A DNA stretch of 64,000 bases from DASZHJ01 sp035604335 (GCA_035604335.1 DATNIT010000166.1:1-64000); one strand, 5' to 3'; positions 27,063-38,358 are shown, numbered from the stretch's first letter. Notes: generated by a model from the letters alone, not told the origin. Made by a program: numbers and translations.

Positions 27063-27845
27063 TCAGGGCGCGAGTTCCAAGATGAGCGCCCGCAGCGCCT
27101 GCCAACTGGCGGCATCCGGCGCCAGCAACAGCGAGGCGTCGATCTCGCTGGCGAGGTAGGGCGTACCGTCCAGGCGCTGGGAGAACCCGCCGGCTTCGCG
27201 GACCAGCAGCTCGCCGGGCGCGTGGTCCCAGGGATTGAGCCGCCGGAACAGCGCGAAGTGCGCGGCACCCCGCGCGACAGCGAGGTATTCATAGGCCGCG
27301 CACCGCTCATTGAAGATCGAGCCGACCTTGCCGGCGAGGTTCTTCGCCGTGCGCCCGCTGAGCCGGCCGCGCATCCCCGAGAGCGCAACCGCCTCCGCGG
27401 TGTGCAGACGCTCGCCCTCGATGAACGCGCCCGATCCGATCTCGGCGCTCGCCATGCGATCGGTGACCGGCACGTAGATCCAAGACGCAGCCGCGCGCCT
27501 CTTGATCAGGAGCGCCACCATGGTCGCGAAGACCGGCTTACCGTCCGCGAAGTTCTGCGTGCCGTCGACGGGATCGACCACCCAGACCGGCCCCTCGCCG
27601 TCGATCAAACCCAGGCGCTCAGGCTCGGCCGCGACGCCCTCCTCGCCCACCACGACCGATCCCGGCAGCAGATCGGCAAGCTGCATGGTCAGGATCCGCT
27701 CGGACTCGAGGTCTGCCGTGGTGACGAGCTGGCCCGGCTTCTTCTCGCTGATGTCGCCCGCGGTCAGTTTTTGGAAGCGCGGGAGGATCTCCGCCATCGC
27801 CACCTCTCGGATCAGCGAGCTCACCCGATCGATCGAGGGTAGCAT
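27063..27845 (-). CDS. Inositol-monophosphatase-family phosphatase
   Basis: A 260-residue Mg-dependent, lithium-sensitive-type phosphatase. Metal-binding motifs are GEEGV (Glu), WVVDPVDGTQNF and the C-terminal WDHAPGELLVREAGG. Family members dephosphorylate inositol phosphate, 3'-phosphoadenosine 5'-phosphate (CysQ) or histidinol phosphate (HisN). The sequence does not decide between these. It begins three bases after hflX ends, so it belongs to the hfq-hflX operon here, an uncommon partner whose reason is not evident. Confidence 0.87.
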   Translation of the reverse strand: MLPSIDRVSSLIREVAMAEILPRFQKLTAGDISEKKPGQLVTTADLESERILTMQLADLLPGSVVVGEEGVAAEPERLGLIDGEGPVWVVDPVDGTQNFADGKPVFATMVALLIKRRAAASWIYVPVTDRMASAEIGSGAFIEGERLHTAEAVALSGMRGRLSGRTAKNLAGKVGSIFNERCAAYEYLAVARGAAHFALFRRLNPWDHAPGELLVREAGGFSQRLDGTPYLASEIDASLLLAPDAASWQALRALILELAP

Positions 27846-27848
27846 CGG

Positions 27849-29165
27849 CTAGTGGTGGATCTGGCGGCTGCGGAACCGGCCGAGGTCGGCGTCGTCCAGG
27901 CGCACCGAGAGATAAGCGAGCTCCTCGTCGTCGCGACGACTCACCACGTCGCCATTCCGGTAGAGCCAGGCGATGGCGGCACCGTCGGAGAGCGGCACGT
28001 TGAGATCGACCAGCCGTCGCCCGCCATCGACGTGCTCGTCGATAAGCGCAAGCAACTGGCCGCAGCCTTCTCCGGTCGCCGCGGAGATCGGCACCGCGCC
28101 GTCGTTGCGCCGGGCCAGGCCGAGGAGCGCCGTGCGGGCGGTCGGCTCCAGAAGATCGATCTTGTTGAGCGCTTCGACCAGGCCGTGCTCCACCTGAGCG
28201 CCGAGCCCCAGTTCGGTCAGCACGGCCAGGACGTCGCTGCGCTGCGCCTCGGTATCGGGATGATGGACGTCGCGGACATGGATGATCAGATCCGCCTCGG
28301 TCACCTCCTCCAGCGTGGCGCGGAAGGCGGCGACCAGCTGATGCGGCAGATCGGAGATGAATCCGACCGTATCGGAGAGGATCGCGAAACGTCCGGACGG
28401 CAGCGCGAGGCGTCGGAGCGTTGGATCGAGGGTCGCGAACAGCAAATCCTCCGCGCGCACCTCCGCCTGCGTGAGACGATTGAACAGCGTCGACTTGCCG
28501 GCGTTCGTGTAGCCCACCAGGGCGACGATCGGGTACGGCACGCGCTTACGGGCGCCGCGGTGCAATGCGCGTGTCCGTTTGGTGTCCTCGAGCTCCTTCT
28601 TGATCTTGGCGATCCGCTCGCCGATCAATCGTCGGTCGATCTCGAGCTGGCTCTCGCCGGGGCCGCCCAGGAACCCGAAGCCGCCGCGTTGCCGCTCGAG
28701 ATGGGTCCATGACCGTACCAGCCGCGAGCGCTGATAGGTGAGCGCGGCCAACTCGACCTGCAGTCGACCCTCGTGCGTGCGGGCCCGTGCCCCGAAGATC
28801 TCGAGGATCAACCCCGTGCGGTCGATGACCTTGCAGCCCCACGCCTTCTCCAGGTTACGCTGCTGGACCGGGCTCACGATGCCGTCGACCACCGCAACGC
28901 CGATCCCGCGCTCTTTCACGATCGCGCCCAAAGCCTCGACGGTGCCGCTGCCGATCAGCGTCGCGGGCTTGGGCTTCGCCAGCGGCACAAGGGCCGCATG
29001 CGCGACGTCGAGCTCGATGGCGCCCGCGAGCGCCACCGCCTCCTCGAGACGCGCCTCGGGAGTGCGCAGCGCGTCCCGCAGTTCCCGCGGGGGACGCTTG
29101 AGCGTGGGGTGGATGACGAGAGACCGGCCGGTCGACGGGGCATGCCCCGCGGGCGTGGAAGCCAT
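27849..29165 (-). CDS. hflX: Ribosome-associated GTPase HflX
   Basis: A 438-residue GTPase that splits stalled 70S ribosomes, especially under stress. The N-terminal HflX domain (about 20-200) contains RTGLILEIFGARARTHEG and a long coiled region. The G domain has G1 VGYTNAGKSTLFN, G2 in the FATLDPT stretch, G3 DTVGFISDLP and G4 NKID. The N-terminus is unusually long and disordered, with APSTGRSLVIHP. It follows hfq after three bases, the classical hfq-hflX pair. Confidence 0.95.
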   Translation of the reverse strand: MASTPAGHAPSTGRSLVIHPTLKRPPRELRDALRTPEARLEEAVALAGAIELDVAHAALVPLAKPKPATLIGSGTVEALGAIVKERGIGVAVVDGIVSPVQQRNLEKAWGCKVIDRTGLILEIFGARARTHEGRLQVELAALTYQRSRLVRSWTHLERQRGGFGFLGGPGESQLEIDRRLIGERIAKIKKELEDTKRTRALHRGARKRVPYPIVALVGYTNAGKSTLFNRLTQAEVRAEDLLFATLDPTLRRLALPSGRFAILSDTVGFISDLPHQLVAAFRATLEEVTEADLIIHVRDVHHPDTEAQRSDVLAVLTELGLGAQVEHGLVEALNKIDLLEPTARTALLGLARRNDGAVPISAATGEGCGQLLALIDEHVDGGRRLVDLNVPLSDGAAIAWLYRNGDVVSRRDDEELAYLSVRLDDADLGRFRSRQIHH

Positions 29166-29168
29166 CGA

Positions 29169-29420
29169 TTACGGTTCTTCACCCTCTTTGCCGGCCTCGA
29201 AGAGCTGCACCGGCTGCGCCGGCATCACGGTCGAGATCGCATGCTTGTAAACCAGCTGCGAATGTGCGTCGCGCCGCAGCAGCACGCAGAAATTGTCGAA
29301 CCAGGTAATGATGCCCTGCAGCTTGACGCCATTGACGAGGAAGACCGTGACGGGAGTTTTATTCTTGCGGACGTGGTTCAGAAACACGTCTTGGACGTTT
29401 TGTGATTTCTCGCTGGACAT
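29169..29420 (-). CDS. hfq: RNA chaperone Hfq
   Basis: An 83-residue Sm-like protein that pairs small RNAs with their mRNA targets. The N-terminus KSQNVQDVFLNHVRKNKTPV, the Sm1 stretch LVNGVKLQGIITWFDNFCV and the Sm2 motif YKHAIST are all typical. The C-terminal tail is short (EAGKEGEEP), as in most alphaproteobacteria. The ATG at 29420 gives the normal length; an in-frame extension upstream is unlike Hfq. The promoter should lie in 29421-29528, after the HAD gene. hflX follows after three bases. Confidence 0.97.
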   Translation of the reverse strand: MSSEKSQNVQDVFLNHVRKNKTPVTVFLVNGVKLQGIITWFDNFCVLLRRDAHSQLVYKHAISTVMPAQPVQLFEAGKEGEEP

Positions 29421-29528
29421 TGCTGGATCCTTTTTTCTTGGAGCCGCTCCTCGGCTCAGCCACGCGTCCTGGGCCGGGGGGCCCCCAGCCTCCGGCAACT
29501 CATAACAAGATTGGGCGCCGATGCAAAA

Positions 29529-30173
29529 TCACAAGTCCCTAATGCCCCGAAGGAGCGAGGCGCAGTCGGAAAAGCGCAGTGCTGGCGGGACTTTAGGTAT
29601 ATCCTCCGGGACCGCATCGAGGGCCGAGATCAGCACCGGAACGCAGCCCGCCGCCGCCGCGCACTCGATATCGAGCGTGGTGTCGCCGACGAGCCAGGCT
29701 GCGGGGGGATCGATGCCGCTGCCCAAAAGGGCCGCGTGGATGACCGCGGGATGGGGCTTGTCGGCGCTCGCATCGCCCGCGCCCACGACCTGCCGGAAAT
29801 ACCGGGACCAGCCGAGATGCTCCGCCTCGCGCCGAAGCAACGCGCCGGTCTTGTTGCTGACCACGGCGAGGTAATAACCGTCATCCGTGAGCGCGCCCAG
29901 CAGCGCTTCGGCGCCCGCCAGCGCGCTCAGCCGATCCAGGTGGATCGCCGTGAAGGCGCCGAGGTAGAGGCGGCGGGCCTCTTCCCAGCGGGGACCGAAC
30001 AGCCGGGGAAACGCATCGCGCAGGGAATGCCGCACGCGCTGCTTCGTCTCCTCGAGCGTCCAAGGCACATGCCCCATCGCTTCGAAGGTGACGACCAGCG
30101 CCTCATGAATCACCGACCAGCTGTCGACCAGCGTGTTGTCCCAGTCGAACAGGATCGCGCGCGGACGTTGCAT
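29529..30173 (-). CDS. HAD-superfamily phosphatase (Gph/PGP-like)
   Basis: A 214-residue haloacid-dehalogenase-fold hydrolase. Motif I is FDWDNTLVDSW, motif II the serine/threonine in VVSNKTG, motif III a lysine in DKPHP, and motif IV VGDTTLDIECA. It resembles phosphoglycolate phosphatases but the substrate is unproven. Its ATG overlaps the stop of the aminotransferase by one base (TGATG), so the two are translationally coupled. hfq follows 108 bases later. Confidence 0.88.
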   Translation of the reverse strand: MQRPRAILFDWDNTLVDSWSVIHEALVVTFEAMGHVPWTLEETKQRVRHSLRDAFPRLFGPRWEEARRLYLGAFTAIHLDRLSALAGAEALLGALTDDGYYLAVVSNKTGALLRREAEHLGWSRYFRQVVGAGDASADKPHPAVIHAALLGSGIDPPAAWLVGDTTLDIECAAAAGCVPVLISALDAVPEDIPKVPPALRFSDCASLLRGIRDL

Positions 30174-31036
30174 CAGGCGTCCTGTCCGCCCGCCTCGACG
30201 TAGCGCCGATAGAACTGGGCGAGCTCGCGCGCGAGCTCGCCAGGCTTGCCGTCCCCCACCACGCTGTCGTCGATCCGGACGACGGGCGTTACATAGGAGG
30301 TCGTGCTGGTGAGAAACGCCTCGCGCGCCTGCTTTGCCTCCACGACGCTGAAGGGTCGCTCGACGAACCGCAGGCCCGCCCGCTCGATCACTCGGATCAC
30401 GCCGAGACGCGTGACGCCGTTCAGGATCGCGTTGGTCGCGGCGCGCGTCACCACCTCGCCCGCTGCCGTCACGATCCAGGCGTTGGTCGACGTGCCTTCC
30501 GTGACGTTGCCGTCGCGATCGACCTGCCAGGCCTCGTATGCGCCGGCCTCGCGCGCCTGCTGCTTGCCGAGAATGTTCGGTAGCAGGGCGATCGATTTGA
30601 TGTCGCACCGCGCCCAGCGCAGGTCGGGTACGGTGATGACGCGCGCGCCTTCGCGGGCGGTCTTGGGGTTCGCGGGCTTCGCCGGTCGCGCCGTCATGAC
30701 CACCTGGGTCCGTGCGTCCCTCGGGAAAGCATGATCGCGCGGTGCGACGCCGCGGGTCATCTGGATGTAAATGATGCCGTCGCGCACCCGATTGCGGCGA
30801 AGGACCTCGCGCATGACGGTCTTGAGTGCCGCCTCGGGCATCGGCTCCGCGATCTCGAGCTCGGCGAGCGAGCGCTCGAGGCGCTTCAGATGCAGCCCCT
30901 CGTCCACCAGCCGCTCGCGCTCGACCGCGATCACCTCATAGACCCCGTCGGCGAATTGGTAGCCCCGATCCTCGATGTGGACGGCGGCCTCCCGGTGCGG
31001 GAGGTAGCGGCCGTTTACGTAAGCGACGCGAGACAT
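30173..31036 (-). CDS. dat: D-amino-acid aminotransferase (class IV PLP enzyme)
   Basis: A 287-residue fold-type IV aminotransferase. The PLP lysine lies in CDIKSIALLPN (about 146), with EDRGYQFADGVYEV near the N-terminus and VTEGTSTNAWIV after it, matching D-alanine aminotransferases rather than branched-chain enzymes. It would make D-glutamate or D-alanine for peptidoglycan. It follows ntrX on the same strand. Its location between ntrX and hfq also occurs in other alphaproteobacteria as I recall. The coupled HAD phosphatase follows. Confidence 0.88.
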   Translation of the reverse strand: MSRVAYVNGRYLPHREAAVHIEDRGYQFADGVYEVIAVERERLVDEGLHLKRLERSLAELEIAEPMPEAALKTVMREVLRRNRVRDGIIYIQMTRGVAPRDHAFPRDARTQVVMTARPAKPANPKTAREGARVITVPDLRWARCDIKSIALLPNILGKQQAREAGAYEAWQVDRDGNVTEGTSTNAWIVTAAGEVVTRAATNAILNGVTRLGVIRVIERAGLRFVERPFSVVEAKQAREAFLTSTTSYVTPVVRIDDSVVGDGKPGELARELAQFYRRYVEAGGQDA

Positions 31037-31064
31037 CGCCTCACCTGGTCGAAAGCGCGCGGCC

Positions 31065-32468
31065 TCACGTCTCCACCTTGACGATCCGCTCGCCGTTGAA
31101 GAGGCCCAGTGTCTTGAGCTTGCGATGGAGCGCCGAGCGCTCCATGCCGATGAAAGCGGCAGTGCGCGAGATGTTGCCGCCGAAGCGCGTCACCTGCGCG
31201 ATCAGATATTCTCGCTCGAAGACCTCGCGGGCGTCGCGCAGCGGCAGGCTCATGATCTCGCCGCCTTTGTCCCAGCGCACCACCGCGGGCGCGTCCGAGC
31301 CGATCTCGGCGGGCAGCATCTCGGCCCTGACCGGCTCGCGAACGTCGCCCGGCGACATGATGAGAAGCCAATCGATCACGTTTCGGAGCTGCCGCGCGTT
31401 GCCGGGCCAATCGTAGCTCTGCAACGCCGCCATGGCGTCGTCGCCGATCTCTCTCGGCATGAGGCGCGCCGCGTCGGCCGCGCGCCGCATGAAATGCCGC
31501 GCCAGCATCGGGATGTCCTCGCGCCGCTCGCGCAAGGCCGGCACCCGGATCGGCACGACGGCGAGACGGTAGTAGAGATCCTCGCGGAACCGCCCGGCGG
31601 CAACCTCCGCCGCGAGATCCCGATTGGTCGAGGCCATGACACGGACGTCGACTTCGACGCGGCTGCCGCCCAGCCGCTCGAAGGTCTGCTCCTGGAGGCC
31701 GCGCACGATCTTGCCCTGGGTCTCCAGCGGCATATCCGCGACCTCGTCCAGGAACAGCGTGCCGCCGTGGGCTTCCTCGAACATGCCGATCTTTCGCGGA
31801 CTATCCGGTCCCTCGGCGCCGGCCGCCGCCCCGAACAGCTCGATCTCCAAGTGGTCCGGCCGAAGCATCGCGCAGTTCAGCACCACGAAGGGCGCGTCCG
31901 CACGGCGCGAGCGGCGGTGCAGCAGGCGCGCGACCACTTCCTTGCCCGCGCCGGGCGCGCCCGAGATCATCACGCGGCTCTTGGTCGGCGCCGCCTTTTC
32001 CACTTGCTGGCGGAGCTGCGCGACCGCGTGAGAGTTTCCGACCAGCTCCTCGTCCCCGCCCGCGCGCAGCCTCAGTTCCTCGTTCTCGCGCTTGAGGCGC
32101 GCGGCCTGGATGGCGCGCTCGACCACCAGCAGCAGCCGATCGGACTTGAAGGGCTTCTCGATGAAATCATAGGCGCCCATCTTGATCGCGGCGACCGCTG
32201 TCTCGATCGTGCCGTGGCCGCTGATCATGACGACGGCCAGGTTGGGAGCCTCCTGGCGCGCGATCCGCAAGATCTCGATGCCGTCGAGCTCGCTGCCCTG
32301 CAACCAGATGTCGAGCACCAACAGCGACGGCAGCCGCGAGCGGATCGCGGCCAAAGCTTCCGCGCTATTTCCGGCCTGACGCGTCTCGTAGCCTTCGTCC
32401 TCGAGGACACCGCAGATCAGCATTCGAATATCGGCTTCGTCGTCGACGACGAGTATGTCGTACGCCAT
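31065..32468 (-). CDS. ntrX: Response regulator NtrX
   Basis: A 467-residue NtrC-family response regulator, partner of NtrY, controlling nitrogen, respiration and envelope genes. The receiver has VDDEADIR and phospho-acceptor Asp in LVLDIWLQGSELDG. The AAA+ domain has Walker A SGAPGAGKEVVARLL and Walker B GGTLFLDEVADMP. The C-terminal Fis-type helix-turn-helix is NISRTAAFIGMERSALHRKL. The sigma-54-contacting GAFTGA loop is absent: where NtrC has it, this protein reads LFGAAAGAEGPDSPRK. It therefore probably does not activate sigma-54 promoters directly. Confidence 0.94.
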   Translation of the reverse strand: MAYDILVVDDEADIRMLICGVLEDEGYETRQAGNSAEALAAIRSRLPSLLVLDIWLQGSELDGIEILRIARQEAPNLAVVMISGHGTIETAVAAIKMGAYDFIEKPFKSDRLLLVVERAIQAARLKRENEELRLRAGGDEELVGNSHAVAQLRQQVEKAAPTKSRVMISGAPGAGKEVVARLLHRRSRRADAPFVVLNCAMLRPDHLEIELFGAAAGAEGPDSPRKIGMFEEAHGGTLFLDEVADMPLETQGKIVRGLQEQTFERLGGSRVEVDVRVMASTNRDLAAEVAAGRFREDLYYRLAVVPIRVPALRERREDIPMLARHFMRRAADAARLMPREIGDDAMAALQSYDWPGNARQLRNVIDWLLIMSPGDVREPVRAEMLPAEIGSDAPAVVRWDKGGEIMSLPLRDAREVFEREYLIAQVTRFGGNISRTAAFIGMERSALHRKLKTLGLFNGERIVKVET

Positions 32469-32478
32469 GGAGAACCTT

Positions 32479-34695
32479 CTAAGCTTCTACGGACTCGGCC
32501 GCCGCGCGCTCCGCTTGCTCGCGCGGCCGGCCCGACGGGAAGACGAGCTTCACACGCGCCCCGCCGCCTTCCCGATCTTCCAGGATAAGTTCTCCCCTAT
32601 GCTCTTCCATTACCTTCTTCACGATGGCCAGCCCGAGCCCCGTACCCTTGGTGCGTGTGGTCACGTAGGGCTCGGTCAAGCGTTCGCGCCCTTCCTTCGG
32701 CAGGCCACGGCCGTTGTCCTCGACCACCAGCGTAACCTGACTTTCTGTCTCCACGAGCCGAACCCAGATACGCCCCGGCTCGGCATCGCCATCGCGCCCC
32801 TGAATCGATTCGATGGCATTCTTGAGCAGATTGACCAAGGCCTGGCTCACCTGCCGCGAGTCGCATGCGACCGGCACTGGATGCGCGGGCAAATCGACCT
32901 CGAAGCGGACGTCGGGCGTCCCCGCCCGTTGCAGGAACACGGCCTGGCGCGTGATGTCGATGAGATCCTCGGTCTTGATAATGGCGGCCGGCATCCGGGC
33001 GAAGGACGAGAACTCGTCCACCATACGCCCGATGTCCCCGACGTGACGGACGATCGTGTCCGACAAGATGGCAAAGGTCTCGGGATCATTTTTAATATCC
33101 CGGAGATATTTGCGTTTCAGACGCTCGGCCGACAGCTGGATCGGCGTCAGCGGGTTCTTGATCTCGTGCGCGATCCGGCGCGCCACGTCCGCCCAGGCGG
33201 CCTTGCGCTGCGCCGATAGCAGCTCCGTCACGTCGTCGAAGGTCACGACATAGCCCTGCGTCTCGCCCCCCACCCGCTCCGCGGCGACGCGGACGTGCAG
33301 GACGTCGGATCGGCCGTCGCGGGCGATCTCGATCTGCGCCTGCGCCAGCCGATCGGGCCGGCGCGCGGCTTCCTCCACGAGCGCCGCCATTTCCGGCACC
33401 ACCGCCGACAGGCGCTCGCCGATCTGGCGGTCGAGATCGACCGCGAGCAGCACCGAGGCCGAGCGGTTTGGCAGGTTAATCCGGCCGTCGCGGTCGAGGC
33501 CGACCACGCCCGCGGAGACGCCGGACAGCACCGCCTCGGTGAACCGCCGGCGGGTGTCGAGCTGACGGTTCGCTTCCACGAGCTCGCGCTGCTGCGTCTC
33601 GATCTGCGTGGTCATCCGGTTGAAGGCGCGCGACAGCGTGCTGAACTCCTCATCGCCCTGCCCCTCGGAGACCCGCGCCGAGAGATCGCCGCCGCCGACG
33701 CGCTCCGCCGCCGTGGCGAGCGCGCTGATCGGCCGCGCCAGCCGCGCCGCGAGCCGCAACCCCGCCCAAACCGCGGCGAGCAAAATCAGAATCGCGACCA
33801 CCAGGAAGCCGAGCGCGAACTTGATCTGATAGTCCGAGCGCTGGCTTTCCAGCCGCTCATACTGCTCGACGGCCCATTTCGTCTGCTGCACCCGGTTCAG
33901 CACCACGGGATCCGCGATCCGGCCGACATAGAGATAGGCGTCGCCCATCGCCGCGCCCAGACGCACCAGGGCGCGCACGCGGTCCTCATTGTCGCTGGTG
34001 AGCACGGCGACGTCGCCGTCGTCCGCCTGCTTGAAAGCCGATTCCGGCGGGGCATCCAGCATGAGTGTGTAGGAGAACCGTGTGCGCGCGAGCACGCGGC
34101 CGCTCGTGTCGAACACCAGCGCCTCCGACAGATTGCGGAGCGAGGCCTGCAATTCCAGCACTTGCGCGAGGCTCTGAGGATCGTTGATCAGGACCGCCGC
34201 ATCGTGGTTGAGATCGGACGCCATCTTGACGATGTCGCCGCGCACGGCGTCCTGGTGCTCGTGGAGGTAGGCCTCGGCGACCGCCAGAGATTCCGAGAGC
34301 GCGGTCCTGACCCTATCGCTGAACCACGACTGAACGCCGAAGCTGAAGAAGAAATACGAGGAGACCGCCAGGATGATCGTGGGCGTGACGGCGATGACGC
34401 TGAACAGCACGACCAAGCGCACATGCAGCCGCGAGCCCGCATGTCCGCGGCGGCGCTCCGCCCAAACCTGCACCAGACGCGTCGCGATCACCGCCGCCAG
34501 TGCGAGCAACAGCACCAGGTTGAGATTGACGAACGGCAGGACCAGATACGGACGGTCTTTGAACGGAGGCCAGCCTGAGAGCGCGGCGTAGGTGCCGACC
34601 CCCGAAACCACCGTCGCGATCGCAAGCGCGATCGCGAGCTTGCGCCCGAGCCTGATCCGACTGGCCCATGTGAGAACCTGTCGCGACAGGCTCAT
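32479..34695 (-). CDS. ntrY: Sensor histidine kinase NtrY
   Basis: A 738-residue membrane histidine kinase. The N-terminal part has several membrane helices (KLAIALAIATVVSGV; LVLPFVNLNLVLLLALAAV; LVVLFSVIAVTPTIILAV) and a periplasmic sensor domain. It ends with a further helix near 290 (GFLVVAILILLAAVWAG). A HAMP segment, a PAS domain, a HisKA motif (RRIAHEIKNPLTPIQLSAER) and the HATPase (NGRGLP, GTGLGLAIVKK) follow. ntrX begins ten bases after its stop. It has 111 bases upstream of its ATG after ntrC, enough for its own promoter. Confidence 0.95.
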   Translation of the reverse strand: MSLSRQVLTWASRIRLGRKLAIALAIATVVSGVGTYAALSGWPPFKDRPYLVLPFVNLNLVLLLALAAVIATRLVQVWAERRRGHAGSRLHVRLVVLFSVIAVTPTIILAVSSYFFFSFGVQSWFSDRVRTALSESLAVAEAYLHEHQDAVRGDIVKMASDLNHDAAVLINDPQSLAQVLELQASLRNLSEALVFDTSGRVLARTRFSYTLMLDAPPESAFKQADDGDVAVLTSDNEDRVRALVRLGAAMGDAYLYVGRIADPVVLNRVQQTKWAVEQYERLESQRSDYQIKFALGFLVVAILILLAAVWAGLRLAARLARPISALATAAERVGGGDLSARVSEGQGDEEFSTLSRAFNRMTTQIETQQRELVEANRQLDTRRRFTEAVLSGVSAGVVGLDRDGRINLPNRSASVLLAVDLDRQIGERLSAVVPEMAALVEEAARRPDRLAQAQIEIARDGRSDVLHVRVAAERVGGETQGYVVTFDDVTELLSAQRKAAWADVARRIAHEIKNPLTPIQLSAERLKRKYLRDIKNDPETFAILSDTIVRHVGDIGRMVDEFSSFARMPAAIIKTEDLIDITRQAVFLQRAGTPDVRFEVDLPAHPVPVACDSRQVSQALVNLLKNAIESIQGRDGDAEPGRIWVRLVETESQVTLVVEDNGRGLPKEGRERLTEPYVTTRTKGTGLGLAIVKKVMEEHRGELILEDREGGGARVKLVFPSGRPREQAERAAAESVEA

Positions 34696-34806
34696 TCCGT
34701 CCTCAAACCGCACCGCCCTAAGAAATGCCGCCCTGGTTCGTAAGCCCCGCAGGCTGGCTTTCAGGAAAGAAGCGGCTCCTCAGGGTTGGACGCCGCCAGC
34801 CATGGA

Positions 34807-36251
<1,445 letters not shown>

Positions 36252-36255
<4 letters not shown>

Positions 36256-37370
36256 TTCTGGCCCTCGCTGCTCGCCATCGGCAGGAACAACCGAAAGACC
36301 GTGCGCCGCGGCTGGCTCTCGAACTCGATCACGCCGCCGTGGTCGTCGATCACCTTGGCGACCAATGCAAGACCGAGGCCAGTCCCGTTGTGCTTGGTGG
36401 TGACGAAGGGGTCAAAAAGGTGAGGACGCAGATCCTCTGGGATCCCCTCCCCGTTATCGGCGACCTCGACCACCAGGGGGAGATGCAAGCGAGCATCGGT
36501 GCCGGCGACCGCCAGCCGGACGCCATGCTGGTAAGAGGTCGAGACCTGAATCTCGCCGCCTTGTGCCGGCACCGCTTCCGCCGCGTTCTTGACGAGGTTC
36601 AGGAACGCCTGGATGAGCGCGTCCCGGTTGCCGTAGACCGGCGGCAGCGAGGGATCGTAGTTCTCGACGAAATGCACGTGACGACCAAAGCCCGATTGGG
36701 CCGCCAGGCGCACGCGGTTGAGCACTTCGTGAATGTTGACCGGTCCTCGGTCGAGCGGCCGGCGGTCGGAGAACACCTCCATGCGATCCACCAGCGCCAC
36801 GATGCGGTCCGCCTCGTCGCAGATCAGGCGGGTGAGCTCGCGGTCGGCGTGGCCCAGGCTCTCCTCGAGAAGCTGGGCCGCGCCGCGGATTCCCGAGAGC
36901 GGGTTCTTCACTTCATGGGCCAGCATGGCCGCCATGCCCGTGACCGAGCGGGCGGCGTTCCGGTGCGTGAGCTGCCGGTCGATCTTGTGGGCCATGGAGC
37001 GCTCCTGGAGCGTCACCACCACGCGATCCCCCTCCTCCGCGAGCGGCGCCACCTGGATGGTGACGACGTGAGAGCCGAGCCGCGGTGTCTCCAGGGTCAC
37101 CGCATATTCGGAGACGCTATGCCCGCTCCGCCGCACGTTCGCGAGCAGCGCGAAGAGCGGGCTGTCCGAGGGGAGTAGATCCGCCAGCGGCGCGCCCAAG
37201 AACGTGGCCGTGCTGGCATCGAAGAATTGCTCCGCGGCCCCGTTCGCGTACTCGATCAGGCCAGTGCCGCCAACCACCAGCACCGGGTCCGGCAGCGCCG
37301 CCAGGATCTGCGCGGTATCGACGCCGAGGTGTCGGCGAACGCGGATGGTTGCCGCGGCCTTGCCCGGCAT
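36252..37370 (-). CDS. ntrB: Nitrogen sensor kinase NtrB
   Basis: A 372-residue cytoplasmic histidine kinase that phosphorylates NtrC under nitrogen limitation and is controlled by PII. A PAS domain (about 20-130, PDPVLVVGGTGLIEYANGAA) precedes the HisKA motif LAHEVKNPLSGIRGAAQLLE and a HATPase with DNGEGIPEDLRPHLFDPF and GTGLGLALVAKV. No membrane segment is present. Coding in frame upstream of the ATG at 37370 overlaps dusB and is shadow. It starts one base after the dusB stop, the classical nifR3/dusB-ntrBC arrangement. Confidence 0.96.
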
Positions 37371-37371
37371 C

Positions 37372-38358
37372 TCAGGCCGCCTGCCGATCGATCTGCGGGC
37401 TGTAGAACGCCCGCAGCAGCTCCCGGACGCGCTCTGGCCGGTCCTGCCGATTGATCTCGGAGCGGAATTCCGCCGATGCCGGCAGCCCCTTCGAATACCA
37501 AGCCAAGTGCTTGCGGGCCATGCGGACGCCGGTTTCACGGCCGTAATGCGTCAGCACCGCGTCGTAGTGCTCCAATACGATCTCGAGCTGGCGCGCGAGC
37601 GGGGGATCGGGCCGGCGCTCTCCCGTCCGGAGATAATGGATCACCTGCGACGGGAACCAGGGCCGCCCGTAGGCGCCGCGCCCGATCATCAGGCCATCGG
37701 CGCCGGATTGGCGGCGCGCGGCGTCGACCTCGTCGAGATCGGTGATGTCCCCGTTGACGACGACCGGGATGCCCACGGCCTCTTTCACCTCGCGCACGAA
37801 AGCCCAATCGGCGCGGCCCTCATAGAACTGGCAGCGGGTCCGCCCGTGGATGGTCACCATGCGAATGCCGCACTCCTCCGCGACACGGGCGAGGCTGGGG
37901 GCATTGCGGTTGGCGGCGTCCCAGCCCGTGCGCATCTTGAGCGTCACCGGAAGGCGCACGGCCTTGACGGTCGCTTCCAGGATGCGCGCGGCATGCGCCT
38001 CGTCGCGCATCAGCGAGGACCCCGCATGGCCGTTCACGACCTTCTTCACGGGACAGCCGAAATTGATATCGATCAGCGCCGCGCCGCGGTCCTCATTGAG
38101 CTTCGCCGCCTCGGCCATGACATCGGGCTCGCAACCCGCGAGCTGAACCGCCATGGGCTGCTCGTCCCGGCAGTTCTCGGCCATCTTCAGGGATTGGCGG
38201 GAGGCGCGGACCATCGCCTGGCTCGCGATCATCTCCGATACCACCAGGCCAGCCCCCTCGCGCTTGACCAGCCGGCGGAACGGCAGGTCCGTGACGCCCG
38301 ACATGGGAGCCAGGATCACCGGGTCTTCCAGGTGTATCGGTCCGACTTCAATGCTCAT
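37372..38358 (-). CDS. dusB: tRNA-dihydrouridine synthase DusB (NifR3)
   Basis: A 328-residue FMN-dependent enzyme that reduces uridine to dihydrouridine in tRNA. The N-terminal barrel has LAPMSGVTDLPFRRLVK; the active-site cysteine is in DINFGCPVKKVV; the catalytic Lys lies in VTLKMRTGWD. FMN contacts appear in ITDLDEVDAAR and IGRGAYGRPW. The ATG at 38358 was chosen over a longer frame whose extra 35 residues do not match the family. It is the promoter-proximal gene of the dusB-ntrBC operon; see the upstream inverted repeat. Confidence 0.95.
   Translation of the reverse strand: MSIEVGPIHLEDPVILAPMSGVTDLPFRRLVKREGAGLVVSEMIASQAMVRASRQSLKMAENCRDEQPMAVQLAGCEPDVMAEAAKLNEDRGAALIDINFGCPVKKVVNGHAGSSLMRDEAHAARILEATVKAVRLPVTLKMRTGWDAANRNAPSLARVAEECGIRMVTIHGRTRCQFYEGRADWAFVREVKEAVGIPVVVNGDITDLDEVDAARRQSGADGLMIGRGAYGRPWFPSQVIHYLRTGERRPDPPLARQLEIVLEHYDAVLTHYGRETGVRMARKHLAWYSKGLPASAEFRSEINRQDRPERVRELLRAFYSPQIDRQAA

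Noticed and set aside
34700..34806. Possible terminator hairpin between ntrC and ntrY
   Set aside because: Arms AAGCC/GGCTT are short and no T-run follows on the transcribed strand.
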